The notes under the pieces are model-generated. The model saw nothing but the letters and a program-made list of their open reading frames with translations, had not been told where the DNA came from and did no database searches. The translations under genes were made by a program, and so were the position numbers. A stretch of DNA of 64,000 bases, from NCBI GenBank assembly GCA_963725175.1, contig CAVRXH010000006.1, positions 992,001 through 1,056,000 of the forward strand, read 5' to 3'. This DNA comes from DASUBV01 sp963725175. GTDB taxonomy: Bacteria > Actinomycetota > Actinomycetes > Streptosporangiales > Streptosporangiaceae. The number at the start of each line of letters is the position of its first letter. Positions within the stretch are counted from its first letter, which is position 1. Shown in pieces: positions 43,573-52,614 of the stretch.

Positions 43573-44346
43573 GTGACCGGGTACCTGGAGCGGCTGTTCT
43601 CGCTGTCCGGGCGGGTGGCCGTGGTCACCGGTGGCAGCTCGGGCATCGGCCGGGGCATCGCGCTCGCGCTCGGCCAGGCCGGCGCGTCCGTCGTGCTCAT
43701 CGCCCGTGACCAGGACCGGCTCGCGGGCTGCGCCGCTGAGCTGCGGGCGGCCGGAGCCCGCGCCGAATGGGTCGGCGCGGACCTGGCGGACCGGGCCGCG
43801 CTCGCTTCGGCCGCCGGGCAGGCGGCCGGCTGCTTCGGGCCGCCGGACATCCTGGTGAACTGCGCGGGCGTCAACCTCCGGCCGCCGCTCGGTGAGCTGA
43901 CCCTGGCGGACTGGGACCTCACGATGGCGGTCAACCTGACCGCGCCGTTCCTGCTCGGGCAGGAGTTCGGGCCTGGCATGGCGGCGCGCGGCTTTGGCCG
44001 GATCATCAACATCACCTCGCAGCAGGCGGAACGGGCGTTCGGCAACAGCGGCGGGTACGGGGCCGCCAAGGGCGGCCTGGCCGCGCTCACCCGGTCCCAG
44101 TCCGAGGCGTGGGCACCGCGCGGGGTGTGCTGCAACGCGCTCGCGCCGGGGTTCGTCGCTACGCCGCTGACCGCTTCGGTCGCCGCCGACCCGGGCCGGT
44201 CGGCGGCACTGGCGGCCCGCACGATGGTGGGGCGTAACGGCGAGCCTGCGGACTTCGCGGGGGCAGCGGTCTTCCTGGCCAGCCTGGCCAGCGACTACGT
44301 CACCGGCCAGGTCATCCGCGTAGACGGCGGCTTCTCCTCGACGTAG
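43573..44346 (+). CDS. SDR-family oxidoreductase
   Basis: GTG 43573 gives 257 residues of a classical short-chain dehydrogenase: TGGSSGIG dinucleotide motif, NCAGVN, catalytic Ser in NITSQQ and Tyr-x3-Lys in YGAAKGG, and the C-terminal VTGQVIRVDGGFS. An NAD(P)-dependent 3-ketoacyl-reductase-like or sugar/polyol dehydrogenase role is likely. The nearby PfkB kinase would suit a sugar pathway (inference). Confidence 0.88.
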   Translation: MTGYLERLFSLSGRVAVVTGGSSGIGRGIALALGQAGASVVLIARDQDRLAGCAAELRAAGARAEWVGADLADRAALASAAGQAAGCFGPPDILVNCAGVNLRPPLGELTLADWDLTMAVNLTAPFLLGQEFGPGMAARGFGRIINITSQQAERAFGNSGGYGAAKGGLAALTRSQSEAWAPRGVCCNALAPGFVATPLTASVAADPGRSAALAARTMVGRNGEPADFAGAAVFLASLASDYVTGQVIRVDGGFSST

Positions 44347-44372
44347 CCGGGCGCCGGCTGGCCGGGCCGGCT

Positions 44373-44404
44373 GGCCCGGTGGCCCGGTGGCCCGGTGGCC
44401 CGGT
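44373..44404. repeat. Four perfect 8-bp tandem repeats
   Basis: GGCCCGGT is repeated four times without interruption directly after the SDR stop and just before the 22-bp inverted repeat. Confidence 0.85.
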
Positions 44405-44409
44405 GCCTA

Positions 44410-44469
44410 ACGACAGTGAACCCACTTCTACTGTCGTTACAGCGTCGGTAGAAGTGGGTTCACTGTCGT
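44410..44469. terminator. Perfect 22-bp inverted repeat (strong bidirectional terminator or mobile palindrome)
   Basis: Arms 44410-44431 and 44448-44469 are exact reverse complements around a 16-base loop. The loop itself begins TGTCGT, echoing the outer arm sequence CTGTCGT. The arms are less GC-rich than the surroundings. It lies between the convergent SDR and condensation-domain genes, so termination is the simplest role. The sequence after the right arm is AAAA CCCC, without a T tract on the plus strand. Confidence 0.75.
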
Positions 44470-44548
44470 AAAACCCCTCGGTGCGGGGCGGGCAGCCAGC
44501 GTAAACGAGGGACGAGCGGGCCTAGTGGGACTGACGGGGCGGAGCAGG

Positions 44549-46519
44549 TTAGCCGGCGGGGCCGGCAGGGACTGGGCGGCCGGGGCCGGCGGCGCGGACG
44601 GACTGGCGGCGCCAGGCGGCGGGGTCGGCGGGGTCGGGCGGGGCGGTCGCGCAGATGACGTACCGGGCCGGGGCCATCGCCGAGTAGCGCATGATGGCCG
44701 GGGGTTGCGGGCCGGCCGGGAGCACGGCCATGCACGCGGCGTGCGCCTCCTCGGGCGTCAGCGGTCCTGACGGCGCCAGCCAGGCAGTCAGCACGGGCTC
44801 GCCGCCCCCGCTACTCTCGGCGGTGACTAGGGCGGGCACGCCGGGGAAGGCGTCGGCGACTAGGCGCTGGACCTCGGCTAGCTCGACCCAGCAGGAGTCG
44901 GTCAGCACCCAGCCGGGGCCGCGGGGCAGCGGGGTCACGCCGGTGATCTCGCTGATCCGGTCCAGCTTCACGTCCGCCGTGGCGGCCTCCACCAGCAGCA
45001 GCTCGACGCCGCGCAGCAGCGCCTCGATGTCGGCGCGCGGCATCCGCGAGGTGTCGCTGGTCATCGCGCCGAGCAGCAGCTCGCCCTCGACCTGCCAGAG
45101 GAAGACCGCGAGCAGGGTGCCGATGTCGGCGGCGTCGACGAAGTGCAGTTCGCTGGCGGGCAGCGCGGCGCGGGCGGCGCAGGGGTTTGCTGGCGGCTCG
45201 GACGGCACGAGGTCGATGTAGCTGGTGTCGTTATAGGTGCAGTCGCGGGCGTAGGAGATGCCCCGGTCCACCTCGACGGCGCGGACCAGGCGGGCCAGCT
45301 CATCGCCGTCGACGGCACAGCCCTTGCCGGCCCGGAGCGTGGTCATGGCGGCGCGCCTGGCTAGCTGGTCGAGGCTGTCGGCGCGGGTATCGACGGTGAT
45401 CAGGGTGTCGCTGGCGAGGCTGCCGACGTACTCGCGCAGCCGGAGCCCGAACCGGTTGTGCATCAGCGCCGTGAAGGTGCAGTCGGGCTGGCTGGTCCGG
45501 TGGCTGAGCACGGCGGACAGGGCGGCGAGCACGGCTGCTTGCTTGCCTGCCTCGGTCCTGGCCGCGATGTGCGGCAGGGCCAGCGCCGCCGCCCGCGACC
45601 ACAGCCACGCGGCGGCCGGCGCAGTAACGGCCGACTCAGTAACGGCCGGCTCGCTGCCTGCCTGGCCGGCGGCGGGGTCGGCGCTGGCCCGCTGGGTGAC
45701 GTAGGTGCACTGCGGGATGGTGCGCAGCCGGCCATGCCAGGTCCGCAGGGCGGCCTGAGCGGTGCGCTGGCCGCGCGGGGACTGCTCCACCACGGCCTGG
45801 TCGAGTGGCTGGTGGCCGGGCTCACCCGGGTGCCGGCTGGCCGGGTCGGCGGCCAGCTCGGTGAACTGCTGACCGACCAGGGCCATGCCGATCATGTCGG
45901 CGGCCATGTGCGAGAACGACGCGGCGGCAGCCAGTGGCACATCGCCGTCCACGGCGACGGCAACCCGCACGGGCAGGTCACGGGTCAGGTCGAACTCGGC
46001 CGACCGGAGCCGCCCGATCAGCGCCATAACGAGCTCAGCGGGGGTCGGGCTGGCGGGGAGCGGCTCAGTGAAGCCGGGCTCGGCGGCGGGTGGGCTGAGG
46101 GCGGCCTCAGCGGCGGGGGCAGGGGCGGCATCAGCGGTGGGGGCGGTCGCGGGCGGGGCTATCGCGTACAGGTCGACGGTCAGCTCGCCGTGCTGGATGA
46201 GGTGCTGCACAGGGCCGTCGTCGCGGTCGGGATAGCTGGTACGCAGCGACTCATGCCTGGCTAACAGGATCGCGAGCGCCGCCGTGATGTCCTCCAGGGT
46301 GGCGCCGGGCGGCAGGTCGAGGCCCCAGTCGACCATCCGCGCGAACTCGTTCTCGTTCCTGACCCAGGACAGCGTGTTGCGCTGCCCGGTGGTCAGCGGC
46401 CCCTCGCCACCGCGCCGGCCGGTGAACCGCGCCGCGCGGTGGCCGGCCGGCATGAGGACGACGGGTCGTGCCCGCTTAGCCGGTCCTCGCAGGGTGTCCA
46501 TCAGTTCACGCATGTTCAC
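44549..46519 (-). CDS. Stand-alone NRPS condensation-domain protein
   Basis: GTG 46519, six bases after GGAGG, gives 656 residues. The N-terminal half has the condensation-domain opening (GPLTTGQRNTLSW, LARHESLRTSYPD) and the active-site motif S203-H204-M-A-A-D208-M in place of HHxxxDG: the catalytic second His is kept while the first His and the Gly are changed. The C-terminal half contains DLVPSEP and FLWQVEGELLLG. An Ala/Pro-rich insertion (about 121-160) separates the subdomains. No adenylation or carrier domain is linked. It could condense a carrier-bound or free acceptor, or act on a cluster elsewhere. Confidence 0.82.
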   Translation of the reverse strand: MNMRELMDTLRGPAKRARPVVLMPAGHRAARFTGRRGGEGPLTTGQRNTLSWVRNENEFARMVDWGLDLPPGATLEDITAALAILLARHESLRTSYPDRDDGPVQHLIQHGELTVDLYAIAPPATAPTADAAPAPAAEAALSPPAAEPGFTEPLPASPTPAELVMALIGRLRSAEFDLTRDLPVRVAVAVDGDVPLAAAASFSHMAADMIGMALVGQQFTELAADPASRHPGEPGHQPLDQAVVEQSPRGQRTAQAALRTWHGRLRTIPQCTYVTQRASADPAAGQAGSEPAVTESAVTAPAAAWLWSRAAALALPHIAARTEAGKQAAVLAALSAVLSHRTSQPDCTFTALMHNRFGLRLREYVGSLASDTLITVDTRADSLDQLARRAAMTTLRAGKGCAVDGDELARLVRAVEVDRGISYARDCTYNDTSYIDLVPSEPPANPCAARAALPASELHFVDAADIGTLLAVFLWQVEGELLLGAMTSDTSRMPRADIEALLRGVELLLVEAATADVKLDRISEITGVTPLPRGPGWVLTDSCWVELAEVQRLVADAFPGVPALVTAESSGGGEPVLTAWLAPSGPLTPEEAHAACMAVLPAGPQPPAIMRYSAMAPARYVICATAPPDPADPAAWRRQSVRAAGPGRPVPAGPAG

Positions 46520-46593
46520 CGTGGGCCTCCAGTGCGCAGGCCCCCGCTCGGGCCGACTACAGGGTGGCTATCTATCTGTTCTCGATTGTCCCC

Positions 46594-46638
46594 TTACTCG
46601 GTGCTGCCGGATAGCGACTATCCGGCAGCACCGAGTAA
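46594..46638 (-). terminator. Perfect 21-bp hairpin terminator after the chitinase gene
   Basis: Arms 46594-46614 and 46618-46638 are exact reverse complements with a three-base CGA loop. It begins 36 bases past the chitinase stop and lies upstream of the condensation-protein gene on the same strand, so it should insulate the two. Confidence 0.85.
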
Positions 46639-46673
46639 TCCGTGGCAGGCGGCTCACTAGGGATGCTCAGACA

Positions 46674-48359
46674 TCAGTACTGGACGAAGATCTTGGTGAA
46701 GTCCAGCGGTGACTGGCTGATCTCCGAGCACTGGGACAGGCCGCTGGCGCTGCCGCCGCACGGCTGGTCCCTGTCCACCGACCAGAATGCCAGCCGCCCG
46801 AGGCCGTTCGACTTGGCGAAGCTGACCAGGGTGGAGGCGTTCGCCTCGGTGAAGATCTCGGCGGAGTCGTCGTTCTGCCCGATCATCGGGGTGACGCCGA
46901 TGTTGGCGTAGGTGTCACTCGGCCACAGCGTCTTGGCGTAGGCCAGGGTGTCCTGCGCCGCCTCGGTCGCGTAGGCGCCCATGTTGGCGCCGCCGGTGTC
47001 CCAGGTGCCGTAGTAGTCCATGGTCATCACGTTGATGACGTTGATCTTGGTGCCGTTGGCCTGTGCCTCCTGGAGGAAGGCGTCGCCGTTGGAGTCGGGG
47101 CCGTTGGGGTTCACCGGGATGGTCACCGAGACGACCAGGCCGGGGTTGGCGGCCTCCAGCGCGTTGATGGCCTGGAAGCGCATGTTGTTGTTGGCGGGGT
47201 AGGCGATCTCCGCGCCCTCGATGTCGAAGTCGATGTGCGTGACATGCAGGGTGTTGATGACCGACTGATAGGCGGCGGTGAGCTGGGACAGGTTGGTGCA
47301 GGAGTCGGCCAGCTCGGAGCCGTCGGCACCGCCGAAGGACACGATCGGCTCAGCGCCGTCGGACTCGGCGGTGGTGATCTCGCTGGTCACCGTCGGGTCG
47401 TTGGTGACGGGCAGAGTGTCGCCCCAGATCGGCGTGCAGCCGCTGCCGATGACGAACGCGGCGGTGAACGCCTTCAGGCCCGCCTGGGTGGCGGCCTCGT
47501 TGAGCATGGGCTCCTGGTTGTTGGACATGTCGACGTAGGGCGCCACCGTGTAGTTGCCGGAGCCGGTTCCCCCGCCGCCGCCCGACGACGAGGTGGTGCC
47601 GGTGACCGAGCCGGAGGCGGGACCCTCGCCGTAGCTGTTGTAGGCGGTCACGTCGAAGGTGTACGTGGTGGACGCGGACAGCCCGCTGACGGTGGCCGAG
47701 GTGCCGGTCGCCGAGCTGGCCTTTGTCCCGTTCTCGTAGATGTTGTAGCCGGTCACGGTGCCAGCGGGCGCGGTCCATGACAGCGACACCGACGAGGAGG
47801 TGGTGCCGGTGACCTTCAGGCCGGCGGGCGCGCCGGGCGCCGAGCCGGTACCGCCACCGCCGCCGGGGCCGGTGAGCGACAGGTCGTCGGCGTAGTAGGT
47901 GCCCTGGGCATACCAGCCGTGCGTGTAGATGGTCACGCTGGTGGTGGACGAGCCGGTGCTGAACGAGGTGGAGAGCTGCTGCCAGCTCGTCGCGGACGGC
48001 GTCCAGGCGTCGGTGTCGGAGGTCCCCGTCCCGGTGTCGCCGATGTAGACGTAGTTGCCCTCGACCCAGCCGGTCAGCGTGTAGGAGGAACTGGGCGTGA
48101 CGCTGACGACCTGCGAGCACTGGGCGTCGTCGCTGTTGCTCGCGGCGCCCTTGAGCGCGTAGGAGCCGGAGTGCACGGGGCTGGTGGTGACGCTGTCGGT
48201 GGCGGAGCAGGTCCAGCCGGACAGGCTGCCGGACTCGAAGCCGGGGTTGGCCAGTAAGTTCGTGGCGGCACCCGCCGGGCTGGCCCCGGCGGTTAAGGAC
48301 AGGCCGCAGGCCAGCAGGGCCGCGGGGGCTGCCAGCGAGAGCAGCCGGTTGCGCTTCAT
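46674..48359 (-). CDS. Secreted GH18 chitinase with carbohydrate-binding and fibronectin III domains
   Basis: The 561-residue protein has a signal peptide (LLSLAAPAALLACGLSLTAG), a jelly-roll carbohydrate-binding module (about 33-164, NLLANPGFESGSLSGW), a Gly-rich linker, one FnIII domain (about 176-256), another linker and a GH18 catalytic domain (270-561). The catalytic signature is HIDFDIEG with D377, D379 and acid E381. It hydrolyses chitin outside the cell. GGAGG precedes the ATG, and an AT-rich palindrome of the type seen before secreted glycoside hydrolases lies 40-72 bases upstream. Confidence 0.93.
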   Translation of the reverse strand: MKRNRLLSLAAPAALLACGLSLTAGASPAGAATNLLANPGFESGSLSGWTCSATDSVTTSPVHSGSYALKGAASNSDDAQCSQVVSVTPSSSYTLTGWVEGNYVYIGDTGTGTSDTDAWTPSATSWQQLSTSFSTGSSTTSVTIYTHGWYAQGTYYADDLSLTGPGGGGGTGSAPGAPAGLKVTGTTSSSVSLSWTAPAGTVTGYNIYENGTKASSATGTSATVSGLSASTTYTFDVTAYNSYGEGPASGSVTGTTSSSGGGGGTGSGNYTVAPYVDMSNNQEPMLNEAATQAGLKAFTAAFVIGSGCTPIWGDTLPVTNDPTVTSEITTAESDGAEPIVSFGGADGSELADSCTNLSQLTAAYQSVINTLHVTHIDFDIEGAEIAYPANNNMRFQAINALEAANPGLVVSVTIPVNPNGPDSNGDAFLQEAQANGTKINVINVMTMDYYGTWDTGGANMGAYATEAAQDTLAYAKTLWPSDTYANIGVTPMIGQNDDSAEIFTEANASTLVSFAKSNGLGRLAFWSVDRDQPCGGSASGLSQCSEISQSPLDFTKIFVQY

Positions 48360-48398
48360 GGGTCCTCCAGGGGGAAATACGCGAAGGCGCGGAGGAAG

Positions 48399-48431
48399 AT
48401 TAACTAATAGGAAAGTTTCCTAATAGTTAAT
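48399..48431 (-). promoter_or_regulatory. Palindromic operator upstream of the chitinase gene
   Basis: A 33-base near-perfect palindrome has 16-base arms (one mismatch) around a central G. Its core is TAGGAAAGTTTCCTAATA, resembling the inverted repeats found before many actinobacterial secreted hydrolases. It lies in the only AT-rich patch of the area, between chitinase and the divergent parC, and probably binds a sugar-responsive regulator. Confidence 0.65.
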
Positions 48432-48518
48432 CGGTATTTTACGCCGCTGGTCCCGACCGTCAAGGCTCGCAAGCGTGCCGACGCGCGCGATGGCGAGCGG
48501 GACGGCACAATGGCGGTC

Positions 48519-51048
48519 ATGGCCAGACGCACCACGACAACTCCGCCGCCGGAGGACTTCGAGGAGAACATCGTTGACATTGATGTCACCGATGAGATGC
48601 GGGGCAGCTACCTCGAGTACGCCTACTCCGTCATCTACCAGCGCGCGCTGCCCGACGCGCGGGACGGGCTCAAGCCCGTGCAGCGGCGGATCCTGTACCA
48701 GATGAGCGAGATGGGCCTGCGGCCCGACCGTGCGCACGTCAAGTGCGCGCGGGTGGTCGGCGAGGTGATGGGCCTGGCTGCACCCGCATGGTGACAGCGC
48801 CATCTACGACGCGCTGGTCCGGATGGCCCAGCCGTTCGCCATGCGGCTGCCGCTGGTGGACGGGCACGGCAACTTCGGCTCGCTCGGCGGTGACGACGCC
48901 CCGGCGGCGATGCGGTACACCGAGGCGCGGCTGTCGGCCGCGGCACTGGAGATGACCGCCTCGCTCAACGAGGACACGGTCGACTTCATCCCGAACTACG
49001 ACGGCCAGGACACCCAGCCGGACGTGCTGCCGGCCGCGCTGCCGAACCTGCTGGTCAACGGCGCCTCGGGAATCGCGGTCGGGATGGCCACCAACATGGC
49101 CCCGCACAACCTCGGCGAGGTGGTGGCCGCCGCCCGGCACCTGATCGCCCACCCCGACGCCGATCTCGACATGCTGATGCGGTTCGTGCCCGGCCCCGAC
49201 CTGCCGACCGGCGGCAAGATCGTCGGGCTGGACGGCATCAGGGACGCCTACCAGACCGGGCGCGGCATCTTCCGCACCAGGGCGGCCGCCAAGGTGGAGC
49301 AGCTCACCCCGCGCCGCGCCGGGATCGTGGTCACCGAGCTGCCCTACGGCGTCGGCCCGGAGAAGGTGATCGCCCGGATCAAGGACCTGGTACAGGCCAG
49401 GAAGCTGCAGGGGATCGCCGACCTGAAGGACCTGACGGACCGGCACCGCGGCCTGCACCTGGTCATTGAGGTGCGCAACGGGTTCCATCCCGAGGCCGTG
49501 CTGGCGGAGCTGTACCGGCTCACCCCGATGGAAGAGACTTTCGGCATCAACAACGTGGCGCTGGTCGACGGGCAGCCGCGGGTGCTGGGGCTGCGCGAGC
49601 TGCTGCAGATCTACGTGGACCACCGGATCGAGGTCGTCCGCCGCCGCACCGACTGCCGCCGGCGCAAGCGCCAGGAGCGCAAGCACCTGGTGGATGGCCT
49701 GATCGTCGCGCTGCTCAACATCGACGAGGTCATCCAGGTCATCAGGGAGAGCGACGACGCGGCGGCCGCGCGGGACCGGCTGATGACCATCTTCGACCTG
49801 TCCCAGGTCCAGGCCCAGTACATCCTGGACACCCCGCTGCGCCGGCTGACCAGGTTCGACCGGCTGGAGCTGGAGACCGAGCGGGAGACGCTGGAATCGG
49901 AGATCGCCGAGCTGACCGCGATCCTGGAGTCGGAAACCCGGCTCCGCGAGGTGGTCTCCAGCGAGCTGGCGAGCGTCAGCGAGCGGTTCGCCACGCCGCG
50001 GCGCACCGTCCTGCTGGAGGGCAGCGGCGCCACCCGCACCGCGGCCGTCCCGCTGGAGGTGGCCGACGACCCGTGCACGGTGCTGCTGTCCTCGGCTGGC
50101 CTGCTGGCCCGCACCGCGGCCCGCCCGGCGGATCAGCCGGACGGCACCCCGGCGGACGGCGGCCCGTCGCCCCGGCTGGCGCACGACGTGATCGTGAGCG
50201 CGGTGCAGGCCACGGCCCGGGGCACCATCGGGGTCATCACCTCGCGCGGGCGGCTGATCAGGGTGGGGGTGCTTGAGCTGCCCGCCCTGCCGCCGAGCGC
50301 CCACTCCCCCGGCCTGTCCGGCGGCGCCCCGGTCAGCGAGTTTGTCACCATCGCGCCGGACGAGACCGTGGTGGGCGTGGTCGCGGCGGACAGCGCGGGC
50401 GCCGGGCTGGCGCTCGGCACCGCGCAGGGCACCGTGAAGCGGGTCGCGCCCGAGTACCCGCAGAACGCCAGCGAGTTCGAGGTGATCTCGCTCAAGGACG
50501 GGGACTCCGTCGTCGGCGCGGTCCAGCTCTCGGACGAACGGCATGACTTGTGCTTCATCACCAGCGACGCGCAGCTCCTGCGCTTCGGCGCGGCGGCCGT
50601 CCGGCCGCAGGGCCGCGCGGCGGGCGGGATGGCCGGCATCCGGCTGTCCGCGCGGGCGGAGGTGATCTGGTTCGGCGCGGTCGACCCGGACAGCCCGGCC
50701 GGCGGCGAGCCAGGCGAGGGCGGCCTGCCAGCGGGCGTGCCGGTGGTGGCGACCGTCGCCGGCGCGGCCGGCGCGCTGCCCGGCACGGGCGCCGCGACGG
50801 TGAAGGTCACGCCGTACGCCGAGTACCCGGCCAAGGGCCGGGCCACCGGCGGAGTCCGCTGCCAGCGGCTCCTCAAGGGCGAGGACCGGCTGGTGCTGGC
50901 CTTCGCCGGCCCTGGGCCAGCGCGCGGTGCCTCCGAGGCGGGCATGCCGGTCGACCTGCCACCCGCTAACGGCCGCCGCGACGGCTCGGGCGAGCGCATC
51001 GCCCAGAGCGTCGCCGCTCTCGGCGGGACCGCGCCGGGGGGCTCCTAG
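48519..51048 (+). CDS. parC: DNA topoisomerase IV subunit A (one-base frameshift as written)
   Basis: The first frame gives MARRTTTTPPPEDFEENIVDID, YSVIYQRALPDARDGLKPVQ and ARVVGEVMG; the next continues LHPHGDSAIYDALVRMAQPF, then AAMRYTEARL with the active-site Tyr, LVNGASGIAVGMATNM and a C-terminal beta-pinwheel. A surplus base near 48786-48788 (GGGCCTGG) breaks it; repair gives 842 residues. It closely resembles the second type IIA topoisomerase A subunit of Streptomyces (ParC), which decatenates chromosomes. Its essential nature argues for a sequence error. ATG 48519 matches homologues; ATG 48510 is possible. parE is not in the window. Confidence 0.9.
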
Positions 51049-51071
51049 CGGCAAGCCGGCCGGTGCGGTGG

Positions 51072-52409
51072 CTAGCCGCGCCGGCTGTTGACCAGCGCGG
51101 CGAACCGGTCCAGGCCGGCGTCGATCTGATCCGCGGTGAGCTGGCTGCACGCCAGCCTGGCCTGCCGCTGGCCGCCGCTGCCCGCGTAGAAGTGCGCCAT
51201 CGGCGTCCATAGCACGCCGTGCTGCCGGGCGGAGTGCTCAAGCAGCGCGTCGTCCACGTCGAACGGCAGCGTCACGACCACGAAGAACCCGCCCGAGGGA
51301 GCGTTCCAGGTGACCGTGCCCGCGTCGCTGGCGCCGGCCGGGAAGCGGCGGGCCAGGCCGTCAAGGAGCTGCCGCCGGTTGCGGCGGTAGGTGGCGGTCT
51401 CGCGCTCGTTGGCCGCGGTCAGGCTGAAGTCGTGGGCGAGCAGCTTGCCGCCGATGATGGCCTGCACCACCGGCGAGGTGTTCACGGTGAGCATGCTCTT
51501 GATCTTGGACAGGTGGTCGGCGAGCAGCAGCAGGCCGCCATCGGACCCGGTCACCCGCTGATCGGCGATGGCGTAGCCGACCCTGGCTCCCGGGAAGCCG
51601 GTCTTGGCGAACGAGCCCAGGTAGACCACCTGCCGGGTGGTGTCCAGGGACTTCAGCGTGGGCTGGGCGGTGCCGTCGTGGAAGGTGCCGTACGGGTTGT
51701 CCTCCAGCAGCAGGATGCCCTCGCGCGCGGCGACCTCCAGGAGCTGGCGGCGCTGAGCCACGGGCATGCTCATCCCTGACGGGTTGGCGAAGTCCGGCAT
51801 CACGTAAAGCCCGCGGGGCCGCAGCCCGGCCGCCCTGGCCCGGCGCAGCTGGCGGTCCAGGTCGGCGAAGTCCACCCCGTCCGTGCCGCCCTCCACCAGC
51901 CAGACCGGCATGTCGGCGAGCCGGGCCGCGCCGGTCAGCCCGACGTAGACCGGCGCGACGGACAGCAGCACATCCTGCTCGTCCGCGCGCAGGGCACGGA
52001 TCACCAGGAACATGGCTTCCTGGCAGCCGACCGTCACCACCACGGACTCGGGGTCGGCCTCGATGCCCTCGTCCACGGCGAGCTGGCGGCTGATCAGGTC
52101 ATGGATGATGCCCTTGGTCCTGCCGTACTGGAACAGCAGCCTGGCGACCTGCTCGTCGCTGTGGCCCAGGGTGTCGCGCAGGTAGTCGCAGTAACGATCG
52201 ATGTAGCGGTGGATCAGCGCGACGTCGAAGAACTCCTCGGTCGGCCGCCCGGAGGCGAGGGAGATCGCGTCGGGGAAGCGGCTGGCGACCTCGTTGAGGA
52301 AGTTCATCGACTCCAGCGCGGGATCTTCCAGCGAGGCGTGCAGCGTCGCCGTCGCCAGCTCGCCGGCCGCTATCTCCCAGCCCGGCATCTCGGCCCGCAC
52401 GGCAGTCAT
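51072..52409 (-). CDS. PLP-dependent aminotransferase, class I/II (HpgT-like)
   Basis: ATG 52409 has AAGGAG nine bases upstream and gives 445 residues; the longer open frame lacks a ribosome site. Landmarks are NFLNEVASRFPDAISLASGRP, the MPDFANPSGMSM asparagine region and the Schiff-base Lys in YLGSFAKTGFPGARVGYA. The sequence recalls dihydroxyphenylglycine transaminases (HpgT) and 2-aminoadipate-type aminotransferases. It transfers an amino group between an amino acid and a keto acid; which one is unknown. It diverges from the DUF3050 gene over a 205-base regulatory region and may supply a building block to that locus. Confidence 0.85.
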   Translation of the reverse strand: MTAVRAEMPGWEIAAGELATATLHASLEDPALESMNFLNEVASRFPDAISLASGRPTEEFFDVALIHRYIDRYCDYLRDTLGHSDEQVARLLFQYGRTKGIIHDLISRQLAVDEGIEADPESVVVTVGCQEAMFLVIRALRADEQDVLLSVAPVYVGLTGAARLADMPVWLVEGGTDGVDFADLDRQLRRARAAGLRPRGLYVMPDFANPSGMSMPVAQRRQLLEVAAREGILLLEDNPYGTFHDGTAQPTLKSLDTTRQVVYLGSFAKTGFPGARVGYAIADQRVTGSDGGLLLLADHLSKIKSMLTVNTSPVVQAIIGGKLLAHDFSLTAANERETATYRRNRRQLLDGLARRFPAGASDAGTVTWNAPSGGFFVVVTLPFDVDDALLEHSARQHGVLWTPMAHFYAGSGGQRQARLACSQLTADQIDAGLDRFAALVNSRRG

Positions 52410-52569
52410 CCGGCCCGTCTCCTTCCCGCCGCAGGCGGCCACCGGAGGCGGGCAGCCCGCGGCTGGTGGCAGCCGGGAACCCCCTCCTTACTCGTACGCC
52501 AATCCTTTCCGCCGCGCACCAGATATGCAATATCCGGCTCTGTACGGCTTGCCAGCCTTGTCTTACCTT

Positions 52570-52587
52570 GTGATTTGGGGAAATCAC
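52570..52587. promoter_or_regulatory. Palindromic operator candidate in the aminotransferase/DUF3050 divergent region
   Basis: GTGATTT-GGGG-AAATCAC is a perfect 7-base-arm palindrome 27 bases before the DUF3050 start, in an AT-richer stretch. A smaller palindrome GATAT-GCA-ATATC lies at 52522-52534. Both suit binding of a dimeric regulator controlling the divergent pair. Confidence 0.5.
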
Positions 52588-52614
52588 ACGCCTGTGACAG
52601 CGGAGGTACCAGAG

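Noticed and set aside
52294..52614. Upstream extension of the DUF3050 protein
   Set aside because: It crosses the aminotransferase start and the divergent promoter; ATG 52615 has an ideal ribosome site and matches family length.
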